A DNA stretch of 23,718 bases, taken from positions 1 to 23,718 of the forward strand of contig JAGOSC010000039.1 in NCBI GenBank assembly GCA_018062515.1. The letters are read 5' to 3'. The notes under the pieces were generated by a model that saw only the letters and a program-made list of their open reading frames with translations, ran no database searches and was not told the DNA's origin. Position 1 is the first letter of the stretch. Every line of letters begins with the position of its first letter. A program made the translations under genes and the position numbers. Positions 15,923 to 22,822 of this stretch are shown here, one piece after another. Origin of the DNA: Candidatus Omnitrophota bacterium. Its GTDB lineage: Bacteria; Omnitrophota; Gorgyraeia; Zapsychrales; Zapsychraceae.

Positions 15923-17221
15923 ATGACTACTTTACTAAAACAAAAAATAAATCAAAAAAAAGCCAAGATTGGTATTATCGGTTTAGGATATGTCGGTTTA
16001 CCGCTCGCTGTCAACTTTGCAAAAGTAGGATATGAAGTGCACGGTTTGGATATGGATGTGGACCGTGTCAATCAAGTGAATAGCCGAAAAAGTTACATTT
16101 TAGACATTTCTTCCGTCGAGCTTTCCAAAGTCGTTCAAAGCGGAAAATTTTCAGCCAGCACCGATTTTAGTCAAATTCAAAATTTAGATGTTCTTATTAT
16201 TTGTGTTCCCACCCCTTTAAAACGAAAATACACGCCGGATATCACCTATATTCTTAGCGCTGTCCGGACGATCAGAAAATATTTCAAGAAAAACTCTCTC
16301 ATCATTTTGGAAAGTACAACCTATCCCGGTACAACCGAAGAGCTTATTTTACCTGAATTGGAAAAAACCGGAAAAAAGGCGGGACGCGATTTTTATCTTT
16401 CCTTCTCGCCGGAGCGTATTGATCCGGGCAATAAAAAATATGACGTAACACGTATAACCAAAGTTGTCGGCGGCATTAATCAGGCCAGCGGTGAGTTGAC
16501 GGAGCTTTTATATAAGAAAATTATTAAAAATATTCATGTGGTGTCATCGGCTAAAGCGGCAGAAATGACTAAGTTGTTGGAGAATTCTTTTCGGATTATC
16601 AATATTGGTTGGATCAATGAATTAGCGATGATGTGCCACAAGATGGACATCGATGTTTGGGAGGTCATTGAGGCGGCTAAAACAAAACCTTTTGGTTTCA
16701 TGCCCTTTTATCCGGGCTTGGGCGTCGGAGGGCACTGTATTCCCGACGATCCTTTGTATTTATATTGGAAGGCGAAGCATCATGGTTTCAGTTCAAAATA
16801 TATTAAACTGTCGGCGGATACGAATACGAATATGCCGGCCTATGCGGTTGATTATTTGAAACAAGCTTTACAGAAAAGAAAAAAGAAATTATCCGGCGCT
16901 AAGGTTCTCGTCGTAGGCGTGACCTATAAAAAAGATGTGAAGGATTTGCGTAAATCTCCACCGCTTAAGTTAATCGAATTATTACAAAAAGAAAGATCCA
17001 GCGTCGATTATTTCGATCCGATCATTCCTTATCTTAAAATCGGAGTGATTGATTTAGTCAGTGTTGAATTATCCAAGAAAGCACTGGCCAAATATGATGT
17101 GGTAGTCATAGCGACGGATCACACAGAAATAAACTGGAATTTAATCTGGGAAAATGCCCGCTTGATATTTGACGTTAAAAATATTTATAATTCTCGAGAC
17201 AACAAAGTCATTCGTTTCTAA
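15923..17221 (+). CDS. Nucleotide-sugar dehydrogenase, WbpA/WecC type
   Basis: This second member of the UDP-glucose/GDP-mannose dehydrogenase superfamily probably makes a UDP-HexNAc uronic acid from UDP-GlcNAc or a related sugar. GLGYVGLPLA is at 20-29, with D43 after the second strand. Other motifs are CVPTPLKRKYTPDITYI, ESTTYPGTTEE, SPERIDPGN (162-170) and K217 in AEMTKLLENSFRIINI. The catalytic cysteine is C272 in GVGGHCIPDDP. GGHCIP, rather than GGSCFP, separates it from the preceding Ugd and points to the WbpA/WecC/TuaD-like branch. The exact substrate is not settled. I use ATG at 15923 (432 residues), 1 nt after ugd. A TTG at 15875 would add 16 non-homologous residues inside ugd. Confidence 0.92.
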   Translation: MTTLLKQKINQKKAKIGIIGLGYVGLPLAVNFAKVGYEVHGLDMDVDRVNQVNSRKSYILDISSVELSKVVQSGKFSASTDFSQIQNLDVLIICVPTPLKRKYTPDITYILSAVRTIRKYFKKNSLIILESTTYPGTTEELILPELEKTGKKAGRDFYLSFSPERIDPGNKKYDVTRITKVVGGINQASGELTELLYKKIIKNIHVVSSAKAAEMTKLLENSFRIINIGWINELAMMCHKMDIDVWEVIEAAKTKPFGFMPFYPGLGVGGHCIPDDPLYLYWKAKHHGFSSKYIKLSADTNTNMPAYAVDYLKQALQKRKKKLSGAKVLVVGVTYKKDVKDLRKSPPLKLIELLQKERSSVDYFDPIIPYLKIGVIDLVSVELSKKALAKYDVVVIATDHTEINWNLIWENARLIFDVKNIYNSRDNKVIRF

Positions 17222-17239
17222 ATAGACAGGAGTTCATTC

Positions 17240-18190
17240 ATGGGTAAAAAAAAGAAAGTTGTGGTCATTACAGGCGGGGCAGGGTTTTTAGGCAGTCACT
17301 TGTGTGACCGATTTTTATCCGAAGGAAATAAAGTTATCAGCGTCGATAATTTGATTACGGGAAATTTGAACAATATAAAACATCTTAAGAAGAATCCTGA
17401 CTTCGATTTCGTCAAACATGATGTATCCAAGAAAATATCGATCAAAGGCGAGGTCGACTATATTCTTCATTTCGCCTCACCGGCATCGCCGGTCGATTAT
17501 TTAAATTATCCGATTCAAACCTTGAAGGTCGGGGCTTTAGGAACGCATAACGTTTTAGGTTTAGCGAAATTGAAAAAAGCCAGGTGTCTGGTGGCGTCAA
17601 CCTCCGAGGTTTACGGCGATCCGCAAGTTCATCCTCAAAGAGAAGATTATTGGGGACATGTGAACCCGATTGGCCCTCGCGGTGTCTACGACGAGGCTAA
17701 ACGCTTCGCGGAAGCGATGACCATGGCTTATAGACGGTATCATCATGTGGACACAAAGATCATCCGCATTTTTAATACCTACGGCCCGCGCATGAGAATA
17801 AAAGACGGACGTGTTGTGCCCAATTTTATTGATCAGGTTTTGAATAATAAGAATTTAACTGTGTACGGTAATGGATTACAGACGAGGTCATTCTGTTTCT
17901 ATTCGGATTTAGTTGAAGGAATTGTGCGGATGATCAAATCAAATCATTCCGGGCCGATTAATTTGGGTAATCCGGACGAGTTTACTATTATGGAATTTGC
18001 TGAACTCGTTCTTAAAATGACAAAAACCAAAAGTAAAATAGTCTATAAACCGTTACCGACGGATGATCCAAAGACCAGACAGCCGGATATTTCCTTGGCA
18101 AAAAAAATATTGAAATGGGAACCGAAAGTTAAATTAAAGCTGGGTCTGAAAGAAACGTTTGATTGGTTTAATGAACACCATCAAAAATAA
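17240..18190 (+). CDS. uxs: UDP-glucuronate decarboxylase (UDP-xylose synthase)
   Basis: Converts UDP-glucuronate to UDP-xylose with NAD+ cycling through a 4-keto intermediate. This extended short-chain dehydrogenase has TGGAGFLGSHLCDR (11-24), the UXS hallmark HFASPASPVDY (78-88), STSEVYGDP (120-128, with the catalytic-type E123) and Y150xxxK154. It also has FNTYGPRM and RSFCFYSDLVEG. HPQREDYWGHVNPIGPR is also characteristic of UXS rather than of dTDP-glucose dehydratases. The length of 316 residues is typical. It has a good Shine-Dalgarno (CAGGAG) and lies 18 nt after the second dehydrogenase. Together with ugd it makes a complete two-step route from UDP-glucose to UDP-xylose. Confidence 0.94.
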   Translation: MGKKKKVVVITGGAGFLGSHLCDRFLSEGNKVISVDNLITGNLNNIKHLKKNPDFDFVKHDVSKKISIKGEVDYILHFASPASPVDYLNYPIQTLKVGALGTHNVLGLAKLKKARCLVASTSEVYGDPQVHPQREDYWGHVNPIGPRGVYDEAKRFAEAMTMAYRRYHHVDTKIIRIFNTYGPRMRIKDGRVVPNFIDQVLNNKNLTVYGNGLQTRSFCFYSDLVEGIVRMIKSNHSGPINLGNPDEFTIMEFAELVLKMTKTKSKIVYKPLPTDDPKTRQPDISLAKKILKWEPKVKLKLGLKETFDWFNEHHQK

Positions 18191-18193
18191 TTT

Positions 18194-20020
18194 ATGGGAT
18201 CCAATATCAATATTTTAGGTATTTCCGCGTTCTATCATGATAGTGCTGCTTGTTTGATACGTGACGGAGAGATTATTGCTGCGGCTCAAGAGGAAAGGTT
18301 TACGCGAAAAAAACACGACGACGCTTTCCCAAAAAATGCCGTTGATTTTTGTTTAAAAGAAGGAAATATTTCATTAAAAGATGTTAATCACGTCGGGTTT
18401 TATGATAAGCCTTTTTTAAAATTTGAACGCCTGCTTTTGACGTATTTAAGTTATGCCCCTGCCGGGATTAAATCGTTTTTGAAATCCATGCCTGTATGGC
18501 TGAATCAGAAGATATTTCTCAAAGATTATTTAGCTAATGAACTGAATTACGACGGGGATATTATTTTTACCGAACATCATGAGTCTCACGCTGCCTCGGC
18601 GTTTTTCCCCTCACCATTTAAAAAATCCGCCATACTGACAATGGATGGCGTGGGCGAATGGGCGACGACGAGCTATGGTCTGGGTGAAAATAATCAGATT
18701 AAACTTTTGGGCGAAATTAATTTTCCGCATTCGATCGGTTTATTGTATTCAGCCTTTACATATCATCTGGGATTCAGAGTAAATTCTGGAGAATACAAAG
18801 TCATGGGTTTGGCGCCGTATGGTGAACCAAAATATGTGGATTTGATAAAAAAGAATTTAATCGATATAAAAAGTGACGGCTCGTTTAGGTTGAATATGGA
18901 ATATTTTGATTATTGTGTCGGCCTCACGATGACGAATGCAAGGTTTGATCAATTATTCGGTTTTTCCCGTCGAGATCCAGAAACCGAATTAAAACAGCAT
19001 CATATGGATATGGCCCGTTCTGTTCAAGAAGTCACGGAAGAAGTGATGCTTAAAATGGCTCAGCACGTGTACAGTGAGACCAAACAGGAAAATTTATGTT
19101 TGGCGGGCGGTGTTGCGCTCAACTGCGTCGGGAATGGAAAAATTTTGAAAAAAGGACCGTTTAAAAACATTTGGATACAGCCGGCCGCGGGCGATGCCGG
19201 AGGCGCATTAGGAGTAGCATCATTTATTTGGTATCAATATCTGGAAAACAAGAGAGAAGTCAATGGGACCGATGATCTGCAAAAAGGATCTTATTTGGGG
19301 CCTCGATTTGACGACGAGGAAATCGAAAAATTCTTGCTGCAGGAGCGTTTGCCGTATACGCGCATTAATCCGGATGACTTGCCGCAAAAGGTGGCTCACT
19401 TAATCAATAATCAAAAAGTGATTGGATTGGTCGTCGGAAAGATGGAGTTTGGTCCACGTGCTTTGGGGGCAAGAAGTATTATTGGAGACGCACGTTCAGA
19501 AAAAATGCAATCGTTGATTAATCTTAAAATTAAATTTCGCGAATCGTTCCGTCCTTTCGCGCCGAGCGTCCTTAAGAATAAAGTTTCAGAATATTTCGAC
19601 TTTAATGCGTCGAGTCCATACATGCTTATGGTAGCCGACGTTCAAAAAGATAAGATCAATGCGGAGTCTCGAACACGTTCAGCGGAAGGAATTGAGAAAT
19701 TGAAAATTTGTCGTTCAATCATCCCGGCCGTTACACATGTTGATTATTCGGCGAGAATACAAACGGTCGACGAGAATACTAATCCTTTATTCTATAAAAT
19801 CATTAAAGAATTCGATCAGTTGACCGGCTGTCCCGTGATTATAAACACATCGTTCAACGTTAGAGGAGAGCCGATTGTCTGTACCCCACAAGACGCTTAT
19901 CGTTGTTTTATGTGCACCGATCTCGATTATCTCGTGTTAGAAAATTTTATTTTGGATAAAAATTTACAGCCGAAATCCGATCAATATAAAAAAGAAAATA
20001 TGTCCTTGGTACTGGATTAA
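18194..20020 (+). CDS. NodU/CmcH-family carbamoyltransferase
   Basis: Predicted to transfer a carbamoyl group from carbamoyl phosphate to a hydroxyl of a sugar or other small molecule, via a carbamoyl-adenylate. The Kae1-like N-terminal domain has SAFYHDSAACLI with H15, AAAQEERFTRKKHD, HHESHAASAFFPSPF (from 128) and LTMDGVGEWAT (148-158). Further motifs are LAGGVALNCVGNGKI and FGPRALGARSIIGD. The C-terminal domain has FRPFAPSVL and INTSFNVRGEPIVCTPQDAYRCF. The length of 608 residues is full size. It starts 3 nt after uxs without a visible Shine-Dalgarno and is followed 1 nt later by an SxtJ-like gene. The position in a sugar-nucleotide operon suggests carbamoylation of a surface-glycan sugar (inference). 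Confidence 0.93.
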   Translation: MGSNINILGISAFYHDSAACLIRDGEIIAAAQEERFTRKKHDDAFPKNAVDFCLKEGNISLKDVNHVGFYDKPFLKFERLLLTYLSYAPAGIKSFLKSMPVWLNQKIFLKDYLANELNYDGDIIFTEHHESHAASAFFPSPFKKSAILTMDGVGEWATTSYGLGENNQIKLLGEINFPHSIGLLYSAFTYHLGFRVNSGEYKVMGLAPYGEPKYVDLIKKNLIDIKSDGSFRLNMEYFDYCVGLTMTNARFDQLFGFSRRDPETELKQHHMDMARSVQEVTEEVMLKMAQHVYSETKQENLCLAGGVALNCVGNGKILKKGPFKNIWIQPAAGDAGGALGVASFIWYQYLENKREVNGTDDLQKGSYLGPRFDDEEIEKFLLQERLPYTRINPDDLPQKVAHLINNQKVIGLVVGKMEFGPRALGARSIIGDARSEKMQSLINLKIKFRESFRPFAPSVLKNKVSEYFDFNASSPYMLMVADVQKDKINAESRTRSAEGIEKLKICRSIIPAVTHVDYSARIQTVDENTNPLFYKIIKEFDQLTGCPVIINTSFNVRGEPIVCTPQDAYRCFMCTDLDYLVLENFILDKNLQPKSDQYKKENMSLVLD

Positions 20021-20021
20021 T

Positions 20022-20567
20022 ATGACAAAAGAAAAAAAAGATTTATATGTGTTCGGATACGGGATGTCTTTGATTATTCCCTATTTGATTTTTTTTCGCG
20101 GCTACTCGTTCGGATTTAATTTAATCTCCGTTGTGACTTTACTATGTGGTTTTGCTTTTGTTTTATGGGTCACGGTAAAAATTGCCGAATTAAATCCAAA
20201 ATTGAATAGCTGGATATTGATTGTTCATTTATTGGCGGCGGTTCGTATCATTCAGACCGGGTCCAAGCTGCTTCCGATTATTTTCTTGATCATAGCTGCG
20301 GCATTTTTATTTACTTCAATGATTAATGTTCAACGATTAAATCCAGTTTACAAAACATGGATGAAAGTCGGACATAAAATCAGTCAAGTTCTGACCATCA
20401 TTGTTTTAGGTATTCTCTATTATTTGGTTTTTAGTCCGACGGCCATTTTTTTGAGACTGAGAAAAATAGATTATTTAAAAAGGACGATTGATCTGAATAT
20501 CTCGACGTATTGGATCAAACGTGAACAAAAAGAGTTTAATAAATTACAGTACACGAAACAATTTTAA
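20022..20567 (+). CDS. SxtJ-like membrane protein with an internal duplication
   Basis: The C-terminal half matches the SxtJ family: LNPVYKTWMKVGHKISQ, a helix with LGILYYLVFSPTAIFLRL, and the near-terminal STYWIKRE. Membrane segments are predicted at about 11-26, 32-54, 64-77, 83-100 and 120-145. It is longer (181 residues) than the usual SxtJ of about 130. The reason appears to be a duplicated half: AF(45-46), LNP(57-59), W64 and H69 recur as AF(94-95), LNP(106-108), W113 and H118, at a constant offset of 49 residues. SxtJ is named from saxitoxin clusters but its role is unknown. It typically accompanies carbamoyltransferases, as here. Membrane docking of the carbamoyltransferase is a guess. 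Confidence 0.8.
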   Translation: MTKEKKDLYVFGYGMSLIIPYLIFFRGYSFGFNLISVVTLLCGFAFVLWVTVKIAELNPKLNSWILIVHLLAAVRIIQTGSKLLPIIFLIIAAAFLFTSMINVQRLNPVYKTWMKVGHKISQVLTIIVLGILYYLVFSPTAIFLRLRKIDYLKRTIDLNISTYWIKREQKEFNKLQYTKQF

Positions 20568-20569
20568 TT

Positions 20570-20728
20570 ATGGCAAAAATTTCTATACTAACGGAGTTTT
20601 GGGAATTTCTTAAGGTAAGAAAAAGATTTTGGTTGGCTCCCATCATTATTATTTTGGTAATTTTGAGCTTGCTGATTATTTTCGCCCAAACCTCGGCGGT
20701 GACGCCTTTCATTTACACGATATTTTAA
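20570..20728 (+). CDS. DUF5989 small membrane protein (52 aa)
   Basis: ATG at 20570 opens a 52-codon frame ending at TAA 20726-20728. It fits the gap exactly, 2 nt after the SxtJ-like gene and 1 nt before the next start. The protein has an amphipathic start with EFWEFLKVRKRFWLAP, one membrane helix (about 23-40, IIIILVILSLLIIFAQ) and the end TSAVTPFIYTIF. The WEFLKVRK(K/R)xWxxP start and the FAQ(T/G)SA..PFIYT(I/L)F end are what I recognise as DUF5989. In my recollection that family is found next to NodU-type carbamoyltransferases. It is easily missed because of its size. Its function is unknown. Confidence 0.85.
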   Translation: MAKISILTEFWEFLKVRKRFWLAPIIIILVILSLLIIFAQTSAVTPFIYTIF

Positions 20729-20729
20729 A

Positions 20730-21341
20730 ATGATTACTAAAGACGATTTGATTAGTTTTGAAAAGGAAATCGCCGATATTTTCGCTACGGGGATTATCCG
20801 CGCACCAGTTCATCTGCGTTCTGGCCGGGAAGATGCTCTTATTAAGATCTTTAAAGAAGAGAAAATTGATCAGAATGATTATATCTTTGGTTTTTGGGAT
20901 TCACATGAATTAGCGCTTCTTAAAGGAGTTCCCCGAGAAGCATTGAAAGAATCCATTCTTCAAGGAAATAGTATCGCACTGTGTTTTCCGGAGCATAAAG
21001 TTTTGTGTTCAGGCATAGTCGGGAGTTTGATGGGAACGGCGGTAGGTACCGCGTGGAGTTTAAAGAATCAGAAGAAAGATGGGTGGGCTTTTCTATTTTG
21101 CGGGGATATGTCAGCGGAAACGGGCATTTTTCATGAAGCGGTTAAATATGCGGTTCATTTTGATTTACCCGTCAAGTTTATCGTCGGTGATAATGGTTTA
21201 AGTGTTATGACGGACACGCGCGAAGTCTGGGGAAGTCCTGATCCATGGTTTAAGGGGACGAAGTATGAAAGTAAAATCATCTATTTTAAATACAAGAATG
21301 ACTATCCGCATTCGGGATTAGGCTGGAAAATTAAGTTTTAA
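20730..21341 (+). CDS. Thiamine-diphosphate enzyme, diphosphate-binding subunit (E1-alpha/transketolase-N like)
   Basis: This 203-residue protein resembles the thiamine-diphosphate-binding domain of 2-oxoacid dehydrogenase E1-alpha and transketolase. FGFWDSHELALLKGV (53-67) includes H59. SGIVGSLMGTAVGTAWSLK (94-112) is the E1-alpha type GIVG segment. The metal/diphosphate motif runs from GDM (125-127, normally GDG) through SAETGIFHEAVKYAVHFDLPVKFIV to DNG (154-156). It ends YPHSGLGWKIKF and lacks the long C-terminal region of E1-alpha, being about 120 residues shorter. The partner subunit follows 12 nt downstream. No lipoyl acyltransferase or lipoamide dehydrogenase is present, so a complete dehydrogenase complex is unlikely. 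A carboligase or decarboxylase acting in sugar biosynthesis is more plausible (inference). No clear Shine-Dalgarno is seen. Confidence 0.82.
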   Translation: MITKDDLISFEKEIADIFATGIIRAPVHLRSGREDALIKIFKEEKIDQNDYIFGFWDSHELALLKGVPREALKESILQGNSIALCFPEHKVLCSGIVGSLMGTAVGTAWSLKNQKKDGWAFLFCGDMSAETGIFHEAVKYAVHFDLPVKFIVGDNGLSVMTDTREVWGSPDPWFKGTKYESKIIYFKYKNDYPHSGLGWKIKF

Positions 21342-21353
21342 TCGGGAAAAGAT

Positions 21354-21890
21354 ATGAAGTATTTTGATGAATTAAAAAGAACGATGGAATGGTTAGCGCA
21401 ACAACCGAAAACGATGTTCGTTGGTCAAACTGTCGCCGGGCCAGGTACATTTATGTTTCAAACCTTACGCGATGTCCCGAAAGAAAAAACGCTTGAAATG
21501 CCGATTAATGAGAGTTTTCAAATGCAGTTTACGATCGGTATGGCACTGGCCGGATATATTCCGATCAGCGTTTATCCAAGACAGAATTTTTTGCTTTTGG
21601 CCGCCGGCGATATGGTCAATATGCTCGATAAAATACCCGCTATTAGTGGCAACACACTTGTTCCTAAAGTTATTATTCGAGTGGCGACGGGGCCGGATGA
21701 TCCAGTTAACCCAGGCCATCAGCATGTTGGTAATTACGCGGATGCTTTTAGAAAAATGTTTACATCCATTCATGTGGTGGAGCTTGAGGAGCCAGCTGAT
21801 ATTTTTCCTGCCTATAAAGAAGCTTTGGAACGCAAAGACGATCAGTCAACATTATTGATCGAGCACGGCAATTACTATAATCAAAAATAA
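21354..21890 (+). CDS. Thiamine-diphosphate enzyme, pyrimidine-binding subunit (E1-beta/transketolase-pyr like)
   Basis: The 178-residue protein matches the pyrimidine-binding domain of E1-beta/transketolase. LEMPINESFQMQFTIGMALAGYIPISVYPRQNF places E53 where the catalytic glutamate that activates thiamine diphosphate lies. DMVNMLDKI, PKVIIRVATG and PGHQHVGNYADAF match the E1-beta segment carrying a conserved histidine. It ends after EALERKDDQSTLLIEHGNYY, where E1-beta proteins normally enter their C-terminal domain. That third domain is therefore absent, the protein being about half the usual length. With the preceding subunit it would make a minimal two-domain enzyme split over two genes. 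Its stop overlaps the next start by one base (TAATG). Confidence 0.82.
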   Translation: MKYFDELKRTMEWLAQQPKTMFVGQTVAGPGTFMFQTLRDVPKEKTLEMPINESFQMQFTIGMALAGYIPISVYPRQNFLLLAAGDMVNMLDKIPAISGNTLVPKVIIRVATGPDDPVNPGHQHVGNYADAFRKMFTSIHVVELEEPADIFPAYKEALERKDDQSTLLIEHGNYYNQK

Positions 21891-22822
21891 TGGATAAATC
21901 CTCGACGATATTATTGGTTGGTCACGACGATATAATTGAACATTCTTTATATCAATATTTCAGCCGCAATGGATTTCAGTCTGTATTTAGTGTTTCCAAA
22001 ATGGCGCTCAATGCGACGATACAGCCTTCCGTTTATGATTTTTTTCAAACTCATCGACCGGAATATGTGATTTTAGGATCAACACGGTCGGGAGGAATTA
22101 TCGCGAATAAAGAACATCCGGCTGACTTTATTTATCATAACCTGCAAAGTGAATGTAATATTTTTTACGCGGCGAATAAGTTTAAAACCAAAAAGATTCT
22201 GTATTTAGCGAGCTCATGCGTTTATCCGGAAAAATGTCCTCAGCCGATGAATGAAAATCTGATTTTGACCGGGCCGTTAGAAGAAATCAGCGAACCTTAT
22301 TCCATCGCAAAAATTGCCGGGATTTCTCTCGCAAAGAGTTTTAGAAAACAATACGGATTAAATACCGTCGTGATGATTCCCGCGACCGTCTATGGGCCTG
22401 GATCGGAAACCGATTTAAAAACGGCTCACGTCATGGGGGCTTTGATTCATAAATTTGTTGATGCGGTTAAGAATAAACAATCCGAAGTTGTCGTCGGAGG
22501 ATCCGGCCAACCCCGGAGAGAATTTTTATACGCGGATGATTTTATCGAAGCTGCTTTATTTATGCTGAATCAGTATAATGATGAACACGTGATTAACGTC
22601 GGCGTTGGTGAAGATACTAGTATTAAGGAATTGGCGGGGCTGATCGCGGAATTGTCTGGATTTAAAGGAACGATTAAATATGATTCCACGATTCCCGACG
22701 GAGTTCAGCAAAAATTATTGGATAATCATCGAATGAAAAAAACAGGTATTAAAATTAATACCGAACTCAAGGATGGTATTCGTAAAACCATCGACTGGTA
22801 TAAAAGCGAGGTTAAGGCATGA
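21890..22822 (+). CDS. GDP-fucose-synthase-like epimerase/reductase with degenerate glycine loop
   Basis: The 310-residue protein aligns in style with GDP-L-fucose synthase (Fcl/WcaG). It has SGGIIANKEHPADFIYHNL (67-85), SSCVYPEKCPQPMNE (108-122), LTGPLEEISEPYSIAKIAG (126-144), ATVYGPGSE, QPRREFLYADD and VGVGEDTSIKELAGLIAELSGF. The catalytic set of the family is present: S108/S109 with C110, Y137, K141 and H180. The N-terminal loop, normally GHxGMVGS, reads GHDDIIEHS (11-19). Only the first glycine is kept, and acidic residues take the other two places, so NADP binding may be altered. It starts on the last base of the preceding stop and overlaps the next gene by 4 nt. The substrate is unknown; a role on the product of the thiamine enzyme is a hypothesis. 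Confidence 0.85.
   Translation: MDKSSTILLVGHDDIIEHSLYQYFSRNGFQSVFSVSKMALNATIQPSVYDFFQTHRPEYVILGSTRSGGIIANKEHPADFIYHNLQSECNIFYAANKFKTKKILYLASSCVYPEKCPQPMNENLILTGPLEEISEPYSIAKIAGISLAKSFRKQYGLNTVVMIPATVYGPGSETDLKTAHVMGALIHKFVDAVKNKQSEVVVGGSGQPRREFLYADDFIEAALFMLNQYNDEHVINVGVGEDTSIKELAGLIAELSGFKGTIKYDSTIPDGVQQKLLDNHRMKKTGIKINTELKDGIRKTIDWYKSEVKA

Noticed and set aside
21421..21858. 145-codon frame overlapping the second thiamine-enzyme subunit on the same strand
   Set aside because: It lies wholly inside a recognisable conserved protein, is rich in Cys/Trp/Arg with no domain, and has no ribosome-binding site.
20730..21890. Pyruvate or acetoin dehydrogenase E1 alpha/beta
   Set aside because: Both proteins are far too short, the third domain is missing, and no E2/E3 genes are nearby.
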